Source of the DNA: Ariolimax columbianus | Taxonomy: Eukaryota > Mollusca > Gastropoda > Stylommatophora > Arionidae | Direction of reading: 5' to 3' | NCBI GenBank assembly: GCA_036924085.1 | Contig: JAVGWX010000009.1 | Span: forward strand, 59,126,331-59,190,330 | Length of the DNA: 64,000 nt | Shown here: positions 10,380 to 22,020 of the stretch, in pieces | How positions within the stretch are numbered: position 1 is the stretch's first letter | Layout: every line of letters starts with the position of its first letter | Notes under the pieces: model-generated | The model's input: the letters and a program-made list of their open reading frames with translations, nothing else | Database searches by the model: none | Told to the model about the DNA's origin: nothing | Program-made: the position numbers and the translations under genes

Positions 10380-11215
10380 TGGTCACCACTTCAGACATCA
10401 TTTGCAATGTTCAACCACGTACGTTGCCTTGTCCTTCTCCGCCAACATGCCATCCATATTGCATGTTTCCAGAAGGTTTGGGCAGATCACCAGATTGCAC
10501 GGGTCTTGTGTTGTTCGACAGTTCATCCCCTGTATCCACACATCTTTAAGTTTTTCTGCATCTCGATACTCCACTTCTGAGTCACTTTAGTGACTTCTAC
10601 TTTACGCGAGAAAAGTGGTACCGAGGCACAGTTTTCTACCTAAGCTCAATCTAAGGGTCTGTGTCAGCTCATTCCTTTTTTCTATGCAGCGTTTCCCTGG
10701 ACTGGTCTATATTGACTGTAGGGGGTGGTAATTTAGATTTCAGTGTTGTGCACTGCACCCTGTGTCCGTCCAACTATAAGATGAACTCGTTCGTTTACCT
10801 GTTTCTTTCTTTCGCTTTCCTAAGCCACACTTCTTCGTGTCTCGGGTGGTGTTTCACCGACTGAGGGGTATATTTTCAAGTTGGAGTAGGTGTAAAAGCA
10901 CTCTGCAACTATGCGGCTGTTTCATTTTTGCTGTAACAATAAGTTTTACATTTACAGTTTCTTCCATACTGACGCGGCGTACTCAGCTACGGAGAAACAA
11001 GGCGAGTAGCTGATGTTCGGAGGACATTTGACTGTTCTCTGCCTGTTGTGTCAGTCAATTTTCGGATGATATTATTTCTAGCATTTTCCGGTTTTTTCTT
11101 GCCAGTGAATCACATGACTTTCAACTTGACACCAAGGTATTTGGGAGCCATACTGTGTTCCAGCTGATGTCCTTGCTAGTTGATCATTAGTTTCCTTGCT
11201 GCCGCTCTATTTATG
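10380..11215 (-). pseudogene. LINE remnant, same family as 39.1-41.3 kb
   Basis: The plus-strand text parallels the LINE at 39.2-39.9 kb piece by piece, in the same order and orientation. Shared pieces include ggtttgggcagatcacc, aagtttttctgcatc, ttagtgacttc, actgacgcggcgtact and atgttcggaggacatttg. It is more decayed than that copy and has no usable frame. It covers only the post-RT C-terminal part, so it is 5' truncated. The family ends with a CECG...-type cysteine motif in the better copy. Confidence 0.7.
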
Positions 11216-11620
11216 ATGTGGAAAGCATATCATTTTCTGAGTTTACACTGTTTTACAACTAAATATGTGCTTTTGTAATATGCACTTGATTAATTATGGT
11301 TAATTTAAAATTGGCATTCAATAAGTAAATGACGCCACCGAGCTATCAATATTCTTGGATGTGCTCGAAAGTACAAACAGGTTGAGAACCAGTGTTGAGG
11401 AACATCTTTTGACAAACAGTGGAAAGGTACGTATCAGGGAGAGACGGCCATCACTCAAACCAAACTTCTTGAGCAGCACGAAAGGGCATTCAGCCTGTTT
11501 CTTGCATTCAATAACTCAAGCATGCCCCTGTCCCCCATTCGCTAGTCGAGGAAGACGCCCAAATGCACCCATATATGCTAATTCTTCTAAGAGAAGCTAA
11601 ACTATACTTTCAACGATTTG
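11216..11620. other. Unassigned spacer
   Basis: Nothing recognised. Confidence 0.4.
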
Positions 11621-11622
11621 CT

Positions 11623-12554
11623 GCTTTGTGGGTATCTTCTTCTTCTTCTTCGTACGCTGTCAAACGTCAATCTGTATTTTTTCGAAAAAAGCAGCGGTCA
11701 TCCTGAGGCTTCCGACACTGCCATAGAGCTTGTCTAGTGTTGCCACTGGTGATGGCCACATGTGCTTTCTCTGTTCCTCGTATGTCGGGCAGTTTTGCAG
11801 CAGATGTTCAGCGGTCATTTTCCCTGTACCACAGGTGCATTCGTCAGTGCCACCTATCTTCAGTTTATTGAATAGGGGGTACCTCAGTCTGTTGTGGCCT
11901 GTGCGGAGTCGGAAGACCACGACCTGCTCTCTTCTGTTCAACTGGTAATAGGCATCGTTTTTTTGTGTAGCCAGTATGTTCTCTTTCCCATTTGGCCATG
12001 TATCTGGCTCTAATAAGCCTTTTTGACTCTTCGTAGGTCACACTAGAATCTGGTTGGGTAGTCTTGCACCTTCTTTTGCCAGTCTGTCTGCCTCCTCGTT
12101 GCCTTGGATGTTACAGTGGGATGGAACCCACTGTACCACTACTCTTTTTGGTGCGGAGTGCTGGCATAGTTGACAGAGTACTGCTCTTAAATCATTAAGT
12201 TCAGTATTTTTCTGGCTTTTTAGTGCTGTGACTACGGCCAGGGCATCTGTAAACAGGACTATCTGGCTTTTATTTTTTTTGCTTGTCAGCATTGCTTCTA
12301 CTACAGCCCTCAGTGCCTCTGCCTCCGCTCTGAAATTGCTTGAGTATTTTCCAGTTGCCACTGACAGTGTTATTTTTCTACCATTTGGTAGGCTCAGGAA
12401 TACCTCTGCCCCTCCGTTCTGTGTTGTGTTTGTTACAGAACCGTCAGTGTATGCATGGGTCCAGTCCATGCTTGGGTAGTTTTTCGTTATGTACCTCAGG
12501 GTTATGTCTCTTCTTTCTTTTTTAGTCTGGCTGTTCTTGTTTCGCTTTGTGGGT
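11623..12554 (-). mobile_element. RNase H-type LINE, copy 3, 5'-truncated, 11-bp TSD
   Basis: The body is 11634-12543, flanked by the direct repeat gctttgtgggt at 11623-11633 and 12544-12554. The minus strand encodes an RNase H domain: WTHAYTDGSV with its catalytic Asp near 12440, AEAEALRAVVEAM, and VQWVPSHCNIQGNEEADRLA near 12090-12130. A terminal motif with CxC and Hx4C spacing (TCGTGKMTAEHLLQNC) lies near 11810-11850. The tail is (GAA)n on the minus strand. A frame break lies between 11942 and 12037. It is a related but diverged subfamily of copies 1, 2 and 4. Confidence 0.9.
11660..12469 (-). pseudogene. LINE ORF2 C-terminal part (RNase H and CxC..H..C motif)
   Basis: Two open pieces (12469-12038 and 11941-11660) are separated by a frame break. 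The first is an RNase HI-like domain with the acidic residues in TDGS, EAEAL and TDALA and the final D of NEEADRLA. The second carries NRREQVVVFRLRTGHNRLRY and the zinc-binding-like end. In intact members the domain removes template RNA after reverse transcription. Here it has no RT upstream, so it cannot act alone. Confidence 0.85.
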
Positions 12555-12654
12555 CAAAATCTGGTGACAGCCATTGTCCCAGGGGAAGCTAGCATGTAGT
12601 AACCATTATAAAGTGTCCTATGTTTAAACTGTGTCAGTACAAGGAACAGCTATC

Positions 12655-12740
12655 TCTTCATATCTCTGTCTCTCTCTTTCTCTCTCTCTCGCTCTGTCTC
12701 TATTTATATATTAATATTTATATATATACATATATAATAA
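12655..12740. repeat. CT and TA microsatellites
   Basis: A (CT)n run at about 12658-12700 is followed by a TA-rich run to about 12740. Confidence 0.85.
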
Positions 12741-13298
12741 TTACATAATTCTTCACGATTGGTTTTCTATATATCTTTTGTGACCATCAAGTGGCAAATA
12801 TATCAATTATTGTGTATTAACCTCACAAATAACTTCATGCAACTCATTTGTATTACATTGTGTGGTACTGACGTCACATGCTGACGCGTGGTCTCAATAC
12901 ATTTTGGACGTCACCTGCAGTCAGTTTAGCTAATTCTATTTTCCTTTAGAAATTAGCGCACCTAGCATTCTTGAAACCTCAAAGTGTAAACAGTTTCTTC
13001 GTTGGGACATTTCATCATCATTTAAATTAAAGTGTTGTTTTTTATTACGTCTTCAAGACATATCTTAATATATTATTATGGAAACATGGTTTGAAGGAAG
13101 GGTGAGAGAGATGGGCAGAGGATGTGAGACAATGCAAGGGCTCATGAAGAAAGCGATTCTCTTATTGTTAAATTGTTGCACTTTCTTTAATACTGTAGTT
13201 AGATTGACACGCAGATCAAATCTTCTGATCGGATATTGGTAGTTTATATATATATACTTGATTGATATTTGTTTTTTATTTATATTTGTTTATTCTAG
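12741..13298. other. Unassigned AT-rich spacer
   Basis: Nothing recognised. Confidence 0.4.
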
Positions 13299-13590
13299 GG
13301 AGCCGGTGTAGCGCAGGGGTTAGCGAGCTGGCTTCGCTTTTGAGTGGTCCTGGGTTCATTCACTAGTTGCGGCGGAAATATTTTTTTCAGACCACATCCG
13401 CTCCCGGGTCGACCCAGCCTTAAATGGGTACCGGATAAGTCCGGAAGTAAAAGCGGCGAGGGAGAGGAGATGGCTACCGCCCTCATATAGCCGGGCCTTT
13501 GAAACGTGAGATCGCTAATACCTCACACCCCTACGGCAGTAATGTTATGGGTTATTTTACTTTATTTTACTTTGCTTTACTTTTTCTTGA
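13299..13590 (+). mobile_element. SINE family C, copy 1
   Basis: A tRNA-like head (tagcgcaggggttagcg, then a B-box-like gggttcattc near 13353) is followed by a body with gacccagccttaaatgggta and ggcgagggagaggagatgg. It ends in a tattttactt-like tail repeated three times. The body matches the copy at 58.4-58.6 kb. This body type is common in mollusc SINEs. No TSD was found, so the ends are approximate. Confidence 0.75.
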
Positions 13591-14110
13591 AGCAAACGTG
13601 CTTGCTGTCAAGAATGACGTACGCAACGTTCAAAAATTGTCACACTAAAACAAATGTGTATACGTGGACCTCTCGTAACGGTTATCAATTTGCAATTCTA
13701 ACTAGCTACTTTTCACGAACAACAAAGATTTATAAGATGAATTCATGCACTCGGAAGTAGTTGTTAGTTATCGGTCTAAAGAGTACGTGAAATAACTTTT
13801 GCCCCTAACTGCACTAGTTTTGGAAAGAACAGAACCGCTGTAATATTTCAAGCATTTGGTAAAAAGCGACAAAAAGGGTTGTGCATGGTGCTAACAATCT
13901 CATCAGACAAAAATCGTGTAATGAAACTGTCACAGCAAATGTTCGGATACAGGCTCTCTGTAAATAGGCCAGCTGTCAGCGATCAGTATTAGAGGAAATG
14001 GCGGAGGGGTGGGGGGGGTTTTCAGTCTAATATGCTTGTAATCTTTGGTGACTTCAATGCTAGAGTATGCTCTGACAATTATTTCTGAGTACTTTAGACA
14101 CACGTCACAA
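13591..14110. other. Unassigned spacer
   Basis: Nothing recognised, apart from a G-run near 14012-14020. Confidence 0.4.
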
Positions 14111-14149
14111 GAATATGCAACACCAATGGCTTCCTACTAATGAGCCTCC

Positions 14150-15320
14150 ATCTCTTTCGCCTCCAACCAACCCTCGCCATGCAGATCTGTCATGTTCAAT
14201 CTTTTCCACTTCCTTTCAGCTTTTTCCTGTTTTGTTGTTTATTTCCGCCTCCAGATCTCGTCTCCATGTATTCCTTGGTCTGCCTATGCCTCTCCTTTCC
14301 TGGGGGTTCCATGATAGGGATTGTCTGGTGATACTGGTCTGGCGCTTTCTTAATGTATGACCCATCCATCTCCACTTTCTTCCTAAGATTTTCTATTCCA
14401 ATTTACCTTGTCCTGCTCTCTCCCACAGTCTGTCGTTTGTAGTTTTCTCAAACCATTTTATACCAAGAATCTTTCTCAGGCATCTGCAGACAAAACCCTG
14501 CAGTTTCCTGTCATTTTCTTTGGTCATCCTCCAGGTTTCTGCTCCAAACAGCAAAACTGGCGTCATATTTGAATTGAAAATCCTTATTTTTGTATTCCTT
14601 CTTATTTCATTAGAGTTCAATATGGGTTTGAACATTCCGAATGCAAATTTTGCTTTTTGTATCCTTGTTTTTATATCCTCGCCTGACCCTCCTTTCTTGT
14701 TGATGATACTTCCTAGGTATGTAAATACCTCTACCTCTTCCAGTGGCGTTCATCTCAGCCGGATTGGTTCTGTGTTTGTTACATTGATCCTAATTATTTG
14801 TGTCCTTTCCTCATGGATCTTCAAACCGACTTGTTTAGAGGTATCATCCGGTTTTTTGTGCATTTGACTTTGGTTGTGTGACGGATGGGCTATATCATTC
14901 GCATTATCCAGATCATCCAGCAGTTTATTCAAGGTCCAATGGATTTTATTTCTCTCATTTGTTGTTACTTTCATAATCCAGTCCCCTACCAGGATGAACA
15001 GGAAAGATGACAGTAGGCAATCCTGTCGTACCCCTGATTTAATTTCGAATGCCTATGTGAATTGTCCTTCGTGTATAACTCTACATTGCAAAGTTTCGTA
15101 CGTCTGTCTAATTATGTATGTGAGCCTTTGAGGAATTCCACAGTGCCTCAATAGTTTCAAGAGTATATATCTCTGTCCAAACTGTCGAAAGCCTTTTCAT
15201 AATCAACAAAATTGATGTACAAACTCGAATTCCATTCCAGTGATTGCTCCACAATTATCCTCAATGTGGCTATTTGGTCAATGCATGATCTATTCTGAAT
15301 ATGCCTTTATGCCTTTCATA
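14150..15320 (-). pseudogene. LINE reverse transcriptase, decayed
   Basis: Read leftward, this shows a GVRQDCLLSSFLFILV-like RT block (about 15030-14980), then DWIMKVTTNERNKIHWTL. The catalytic box is corrupted: the expected F-A-D-D is N-A-N-D near 14900. Downstream come KIRIFNSNMTPVLLFGAETW (about 14600-14550), RKLQGFVCRCLRKILGIKW, and ERAGQG. Several frame changes and the lost catalytic aspartate show it is dead. The endonuclease region is absent. Confidence 0.78.
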
Positions 15321-15468
15321 ATCTGTCCATCACTAACGCTCCGTTCCGTTTGCCCGCCCACAACAAAACATCTTAGCAGTGTTCAGATATCAACAATGTT
15401 ATCACTCCAAGAAAAGATGAACGAGGCATGTGTGTGACTAAGGTCATGTGTGGACTTGTGATCTCAAT

Positions 15469-15773
15469 GACGCCAAGTTTGTTTTTTGTTTTTTTTGTTT
15501 TTTGTTTTGATTTGGTTTTTTTTGCGTTCGACTTATTTCTCTATTCCCCAAGGCGGGTGGGCGTTGCACTGTGGTTTTTATTTTGCGCCTGTCGGCCCAA
15601 TGCATCCGACTTCAGCATGCATTTTATGTAAGGGTCTGCTTCCTCCTGCATTTTCTAAGGGTTTGCTTCCCCGGGATAACGGCCGGTGCTGTGATGGCGA
15701 TCGAACCCAGCACCTACGGATTGTGAGCCGTGCCACTTAACCACTAGGCCATGCCGTCCCCGACGCCAAGTTT
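15469..15773 (-). mobile_element. SINE family A, copy 2, 12-bp TSD
   Basis: The body is 15481-15761, flanked by perfect gacgccaagttt repeats at 15469-15480 and 15762-15773. On the minus strand it reads from a tRNA-like head (A box in tggcctagtgg, B box gggttcgatc near 15705) through gctgaagtcggatg to a T-rich/A-rich 3' tail (plus-strand gttttttttg, 15481-15530). It is one of the best preserved copies. Confidence 0.92.
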
Positions 15774-16019
15774 AACATTTAGAAAGAGCGTACGGTTAGG
15801 GGACGGAACCTGTGAATAAGTTCAACATCTAAAAGAAACACAGCGCCACACACGCGAAGACCTTCGTGATGGACGTGAACAGTTGGTTGACGAGAAATCA
15901 TCCACCACTGAGTACTTCTTAAGCCACATACACGGGACTCGTTGGGACAGGCGATTCGCATGAAAAATGGCTGGTTTGTCGAAAACCATGCAGATATCAA
16001 GATCATGCTTAATAAGAAA

Positions 16020-16340
16020 TGGTCCATAGACTTCATAAGACTACACAATGCATTATTTGCTAAAATAGACTAACAAAGTGGACCATAGACTTCACAAGAC
16101 TACACAATGCATTATTTGCTAAAATAGACTAACATAATGGACCATAGACTTCACAAGACTACACAATGCATTATTTGCTAAAATAGACTAACAAAGTGGA
16201 CCATAGACTTCACAAGACTACAAAAAGGATTCAAGACTTAAATAGACTGTCATAGTGGACATGGCTTTATAAGTCTACACAATAGGTTCAAGGCTACAAT
16301 AGACTGCTACAGTGGACCATTGCCTTCAGAAAACTATAAA
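16020..16340. repeat. 59-bp tandem repeat, about 4 good and 2 decayed copies
   Basis: The unit ccatagacttcacaagacta starts at about 16023, 16082, 16141 and 16200 (59-bp period). It becomes progressively less like the consensus toward 16500. Confidence 0.85.
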
Positions 16341-17010
16341 AGATTAAGGCTACAATAGTCTGCCACAGTGGGCCATGGACTTCAGAAGACTGTATGAAGG
16401 AGCAATGCTACAATTGACGGCTACAGTGGAATACATATTTCTCACAATACAAACTAAGGAGCTCAAGGCTTAAATAAGTTACTGCAGTGACTCATAGTCT
16501 TCATCCTTCATCATACTACCTAAAAAGTTCAAGACGATTGTAGACTATCAAAGTGTCAAGCCAAGTGTATAAGTATCTTGGACATAACTTTCATTATATG
16601 CATGTAAACGAGACGCTATCAAAAATTCTTACTTTGGCTTTTTACTTGGATTACAGCGCTTGATATAGCCAATAGCTTTTTTTCTATTTACACAAGAGTT
16701 TAGGCCTAGATGCAGGTATTTATTTTGGTTTGTAGATGAAAAGAGCATACCTTTTCAAAAGAGAGTTAAATTACGGATTATATACGTGAATTGCTAAGAA
16801 AAAAAAATGCTTCTCATTTTTGTATCATTCCTCAATGTATAAAGCAAAGTGAAAAATTACAGATCCTTCCTGCGTATGTGTGCGTTACTGCACGGCCATT
16901 GGACACATATCGCTGTAGTATTCGATAAAATTGGGTCTGCAGCACACGTTACAAACAACAAGTCGTAATTAAATCATGGTGACGGAGAAAGACAGTGTGG
17001 GAAACATTCA
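16341..17010. other. Unassigned AT-rich spacer
   Basis: The first part is the decaying edge of the 59-bp array. Nothing is recognised in the rest. Confidence 0.4.
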
Positions 17011-17017
17011 CTAACGT

Positions 17018-17420
17018 TTGTGTAATGTGTACATAAATTGTGAAGTCGATAGGAGTAACGTTATTGGCAGAGTTGAGAATGTTACAATTTCAGAACGGGG
17101 AGATACGCAGTTGCGTGATCGACCATGGTCTGTGCATCCTTCTACAGCCGGCAGGCAAGACATATTGCTACGCTTCGATGTCATTATTCGTGAAGATCAT
17201 CGCATCATAAGCCGACAATTGGCTTTACAGATTTTGGTCAGCAATGGAAGTGGTATGGCAATCTGCTACGATCTTGGTTATTTTAAAATATGTACAAGAT
17301 GGTTTCCTTGACGTTGCACAACCGACCACAGACGTCAAAGAAACATTATTACGCAAACTAGAAACGAGTTGCTACAGGAAATACATGTTTCAGCGTAAGA
17401 TCAAAGAAGTACACTGAGAT
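17018..17420 (+). pseudogene. mariner-like transposase, N-terminal remnant
   Basis: The open piece 17018-17311 contains GDTQLRDRPWS (near 17097), IREDHRIISRQLALQILVS and DLGYFKICTRWFP. These match the helix-turn-helix region and the following W.P.LT-type linker of mariner transposases. A stop then interrupts, and homology continues in another frame as TTDHRRQRN and NELLQE to about 17400. The DD34D catalytic core is missing, and no terminal inverted repeats were seen. Confidence 0.72.
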
Positions 17421-17859
17421 TTCGCAAAAAACATGGCAGGTGTATAAAAAACATTGGCAGGGACATTATTCCTGTTACTGAATTTATCTATCTATCTATC
17501 TTTCTTCAGTGCACTTATGTCGTTAGACGTCGCGTGGAGGTGTGACCTCCTTTGTTTCATATTTTCTTGGCAGGTGAAAATCCACTGGTGACTTGTCAGG
17601 TCAATCGCAGAATAGTGTTAGCCTATTTTTGGGACTGGCGGAGGTGGAAGCGTAAATTAGAGCAAGGTAAACCCGCAGCATGTCAGACGCCATCTATGCC
17701 GCTCCGCTAACCACATAACCAAGCCCTGATGTTATAACCACACAGTCCGCTTTTTGCGATATATTCTCTGTGGGATGAGAATCTCTAGAATAATTTGAAT
17801 AGATTTTTAACTTGAATTTTGCCAGAGCAGCGGCCGTTAGGCCTACTCTTTTCGATTTC

Positions 17860-18045
17860 CAACTGCTAAGGTATTTTTAATGTGCACGCCACTGCACACG
17901 GGTGTCTAATCTCCCTTCTCACAGATCAGCGGAAATATGTACCGGATGAGCCACGTTTAAAAAATCCCGGTCTCTACCGTGATTTAAACCCACGGCTTCA
18001 AAGCACCCGGTGCGAACACCTTACCTCGAGACTACTGAATTTTGT
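17860..18045 (-). mobile_element. tRNA-like SINE fragment (family E)
   Basis: The minus strand reads ctcgaggtaaggtgttcgc, then a B-box-like tgggtttaaatcac, then agagaccgggatttt. This resembles the head of a tRNA-derived SINE. A related head lies at 36.33-36.41 kb. Its boundaries are unclear. Confidence 0.5.
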
Positions 18046-18284
18046 TACTGAATAACATGTGGAAATCTGGCAAAAATAAAGACCAATATAAAATTCAGAT
18101 TGTTTCATTCCAATGTCAAGTAAGTACTCCCGAATGAGCAGACAATTTAAAAAACGCCAAAGGAAAAACGGAGGAAACTTCAGTCGTTAAACAAATAATG
18201 CATACACAGGATAATGAGGATAGTTTGGCAAAACCTTGTAAGGAATGAAGATCTATAGGAAAGGAGCTAACAACAACAAAGGGA

Positions 18285-18500
18285 GAATCAGATCAGACGT
18301 ATGAACGGGGTAGAATAGGACACATGCTACGGAATGTGCCATTAAACGTGGCCAGACAGGTCTTGACATGGAATCTACAGAGGAAAAGCAAGAGAGGTTG
18401 ACCAAATAACACCTGGAGAAAATTGTGAAAATTAACTTCGGTTCCTAGACCTCAACTGGAGAGAGGCAGATCAAGATCGAACTTGATGGAAGAGGCATAT
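18285..18500 (+). pseudogene. LINE C-terminal tail fragment
   Basis: The plus strand reads GRIGHMLRNVPLNVARQVLTWNLQ, then KSKRG, stop, NNTWRK. This is the basic tail of a LINE whose typical form is GHTLRK...ARQALTWNPQGKRKRGRP.NTWRR. The same tail, split by retroposon D, occurs at 61.02-61.81 kb. Stops and a frame change are present. Confidence 0.7.
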
Positions 18501-18639
18501 CCTCCAAAGGAGCGACGGGCATTTACTGAAAAAAAAACACTCAGTTATAATGTCCGTGAATTTCATGGGAATTTCACACATTGCGAGTAAGTATTTTCTG
18601 AAAGAAACTATTGATACATTATTTTCTTTCAAACCTTCT

Positions 18640-19385
18640 TATATATTATTCTTTGTTGTTGTTTCTGGTGCTGTTGTTGTTGCTGCTGTTGCTAGTGCTG
18701 CTGTTGTTGTTGGTGGTGCTGTTGTTGTTGCTGAGCTGTTATTGATGTTGCTAGTTATGTTGTTGCTGTTGTTGTTGTTTGTGCTATTGTTGATCTTGAT
18801 GGTGCTGCTGTTGTTGTTGTTGTTGGTGTTGCTGATGCTGTTGTTGTTGTTGGTGGTGGTGGTGCTGTTGTTGTTGGTGCTGTTGTTGTTATTGTTGTTG
18901 GTGCTGTTGTTGTTCTTGTTGTTGGTGCTGTTGTTGTTGGTGCTGTTGGTGGTGTTGTTGTTACTGTTCCTGGTGCTTTGTTGTTATTTCTGGTGCTGTT
19001 GTTGTTGCTGGTGCTGTTATCATTGTTGTTGTTGGTGCTGTTGTTGTTGTTATTCTTGTTGTTGCTGATGCTGTTTCTCTTGTTAGTGGTGTTGTTGTTG
19101 CTGGTGCTGCTGTTGCCTTTGCTGTTGTTCTTGTTGCTAGTGCTATTGGTGGTGCTGGGGATGCTGTTATTTCAGTTGGTTCTGTTGTTGTTGTTGTTGT
19201 TGGTGGTTTTTTGTTGTTGGTGCGGCTGTTGCTGTTGTTCCTATTGCTGGTGCTGTTTATGTTGCTTGTGCTATTGTTATTGTTGCTGGTGATGGTGATA
19301 TTGTTTTTGTTGTTGTTGTTCGGGCTATTGTTGTTGTTGCTGGTACTGTTGCTGTTGTTGTTGCTGGTGATGTTCTGATGAGTTC
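18640..19385. repeat. Long (GTT)/(GCT) triplet-rich tract
   Basis: About 740 bp of imperfect gttgttgtt, gctgttgtt and ggtgctgtt triplets. Plus-strand frames through it read poly-Leu/Val or poly-Cys and are artefacts. Confidence 0.93.
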
Positions 19386-20010
19386 TTCACTGTTGATGAT
19401 GTTTCCTTTGTAGGAATCTGAAATGAGAAGGCGAACTGAAAAGCGAAACTTCTCAGTAGGTATGAGGAGCACGGTGTGGATCTCCACCTTGTAGGGCAGA
19501 CTGCTGTAACGAAGTGTTTTAAGAAGACTATGTGGGGAGGAGATGGGGGTCTTTACCAATACGTTGCTTCTAATATGGCGACAGTTTGGACTCCAATATA
19601 ATTCCATATATCTAAATACGTATTCATATGTATATTTTTAACAACAATATATAATCATACAGCCCATTTGATCAAACGCTGTAAAATCACAAACAGCTAT
19701 CCTTAATGTTCATAGATTAACCGTTGTACTTAACCTCTTTGATGATTTATTTCATATATTTTATATCCTCTATAAAACTATGTTTAGTGTCATGAGTTTA
19801 CCTTATTTGCTTCTGTCCTTTACTAGTTTTTATTCTTTCGTACTGCTTATTATAGGTTATTATATATATTCTCCTATAAATAGTGTTTGAGATTAATCCC
19901 CACATCTATCTGCCATATTTCTTGCTTGCATTCCAAATAAATAATCGTTCATTCCTTATTTGGTTATATCTTCCCTAAAGAATTTATATACATATTTATT
20001 ATTTTATTTT
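19386..20010. other. Unassigned AT-rich spacer
   Basis: A minus-strand frame enters here from the triplet tract (to 19607), but the non-repeat part has no motif I recognise. Confidence 0.4.
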
Positions 20011-20014
20011 CACG

Positions 20015-20250
20015 TTCTCCTTATTTCTCTATTCCCCAAGGCGGTGTGCGCTGCACTATGTTTTTATTTTTCCCCTGTCGGCTCAGTGCATCGGACTTCG
20101 ACATGCATATTATGTAAGGATCTGCTTCCCCCTGCATGTTCTAATGGTTTGCTTTCCCGGGGTAACGGCCGGTGCAATGATTGGGAGTGAACCCAGCACC
20201 TTCTGGTTGTGAGCCGTGTCACTTAACCACTAGTTCACGTCGACACCAAT
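20015..20250 (-). mobile_element. SINE family A, copy 3
   Basis: Plus-strand landmarks are cttatttctctattccccaa (3' end of the SINE), cggacttcgacatgc, cggggtaacggccgg, and the inverted head gtgagccgtgtcacttaacc. It is diverged, and the TSD is not clear. Confidence 0.8.
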
Positions 20251-20940
20251 AATATATGTAAAAACCATTCACTCTTACATTATTACCTTCCTAAGTTCTA
20301 ACATTTCTTTGTTTGAATATGCACATCGTTTGTGCCATGTAAACGGGTTTGTGTAATCACTTACCTTTTCAATTACCTGCATAAATGCCGCATCTCTCCT
20401 ACCCTCCTCCCTTCCTTCCTGATCATCACTGATTCGTATTTAGAGTCGTTTTCGTGATCTCCGTTCATAAGACCCCAGTCATCATGTCGAGTCGTGAGCT
20501 CAGTTCGGAAGTTTCATCAGAAGTATAGAGTTTGAAGCTTTGGTATTCTTTCCAATCTCGTAAACCATTTCAATTTATTCGAGCTTGGATTGTTACCTCA
20601 AACCGTGCGGTTCTCAAGCCGTGTGACTTGAGAGAAAAGCAGATGTTGTGGAAAAATGTACAGATAATCCAGGATTTTTTAGATGTTCTTTTTTTTCAAA
20701 ATGCAAATACCAAAAATAAACTGAAAGTATCAAATGGTATGTGACTGTATTCGTTTATACATTTTGGGTATCACAATGATGGTCTATGGATGTCACATAA
20801 TTACTTTCTTAATGTCATAAAATTGCGTTCTGAATGTCACATCATTAATTTCTTAATGCCACATAATTGCTTTCTGGATATTGCACTAAATAATATCAAG
20901 CCTTTATATTATATGTTATTAGTAAAACAACGTGTGGAGT
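20251..20940. other. Unassigned spacer
   Basis: Short degenerate repeats of a gaatgtcacataattgctttct type occur at 20785-20885. No gene is supported. Confidence 0.4.
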
Positions 20941-20942
20941 TC

Positions 20943-21120
20943 TATGAGGAACGAGTGACCTAGAGGTTAACATGCTGACCTTATGGCCAAAGTACATGTG
21001 TTCCAAACCTCGGTATTGTTTATATTTTGCTATCAAAGATACACATTTTTTAAAACTATCCTGCAGACTGGATTTCGACTGGATTGCGACCTTCATTATT
21101 TAGCGTTATGTATCTTCCGC
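20943..21120 (+). mobile_element. tRNA-like SINE head fragment
   Basis: gagtgacctagaggttaaca is A-box-like, and about 40 bp later gtgttccaaacctcgg stands where a B box would be. This looks like a decayed tRNA-derived head with an unknown body. Confidence 0.4.
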
Positions 21121-21199
21121 TCAAATGTAGCCTGGCTCTGGAAGTGGAACGCTGTAAACATGAAAAAGTATATAGAAAGATGCGACTAAGGAGGGTTGG

Positions 21200-21430
21200 C
21201 ATGTTTCTGATTACATCATCCTATAGCCAATTTAAGCCAAAACAGCTATTATCAATAAGCTGACTACATCATCCTATAGCCAATTTAAGCCATAACAGCT
21301 TATCAAGTCAACTAAGCTTACATCATCCTATAGCCAATTTAAGCCAAAACAGCTTTATCAAGTCAACTAAGATGACTACATCATCCTGTAGCCAATTTAA
21401 ACCAAAACAGTTTTATCAAGTCAACTATAA
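21200..21430. repeat. ~56-bp tandem repeat, 4 copies
   Basis: The unit contains tacatcatcctatagccaat, then ttaagccaaaacagctttatc. It recurs near 21212, 21264, 21319 and 21376. Confidence 0.82.
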
Positions 21431-21636
21431 AGAAAAGTACAACTCGATCATCCACAACAGAAGAGAGTCATCTGTCAAGTGGGTTTATTTCAGGACGCAA
21501 CGAAAGCCGCAAAGAATATGCGTCTCGTTTATATTTTTTTTTAAATTGTTTGTCTCTTATGAGAATCTCCAGATAGTACAATGTACAAAAAAAAAGTAAC
21601 TGTACAGATGACGGCGGAAATAAGAAATAACAAGAT

Positions 21637-21985
21637 CGATATCCAGTGACTGGCTGATACAATGGGAAGATCAACATCAAATGACTGGCTGATACAATGA
21701 GAAGATCAACATCCAATGACTGGTTGATACAATGAGAAGATCAACATCCAATGACTGGCTGATACAATGAGAAGATCAACATCCAATGACTGGCTGATAC
21801 AATGAGAAGATCAACATCCAATGACTGGCTGATACAATGGGAAGATCAACATCCAATGACTGGTTGATACAATGAGAAGATCAACATCCAATGACTGGCT
21901 GATACAATGGGAAGATCAACATCCAATGACTGACTGATGCAATGGGAAGATCGATAACCAATGACTGGCTGAAAGACCGAGGAAA
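21637..21985. repeat. 35-bp minisatellite, about 9 copies
   Basis: The unit is atgactggctgatacaatga followed by gaagatcaacatcca (35 bp). The array stops just left of LINE copy 2. Confidence 0.92.
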
Positions 21986-22020
21986 GGAGTCGAGAAGATG
22001 AAACCGAGCGCAAGGAAATT

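Noticed and set aside
18550..19292. Hydrophobic Leu/Val/Cys-rich frames that look like membrane proteins
   Set aside because: Translation of (GTT/GCT)n triplets. No flanking coding sequence.
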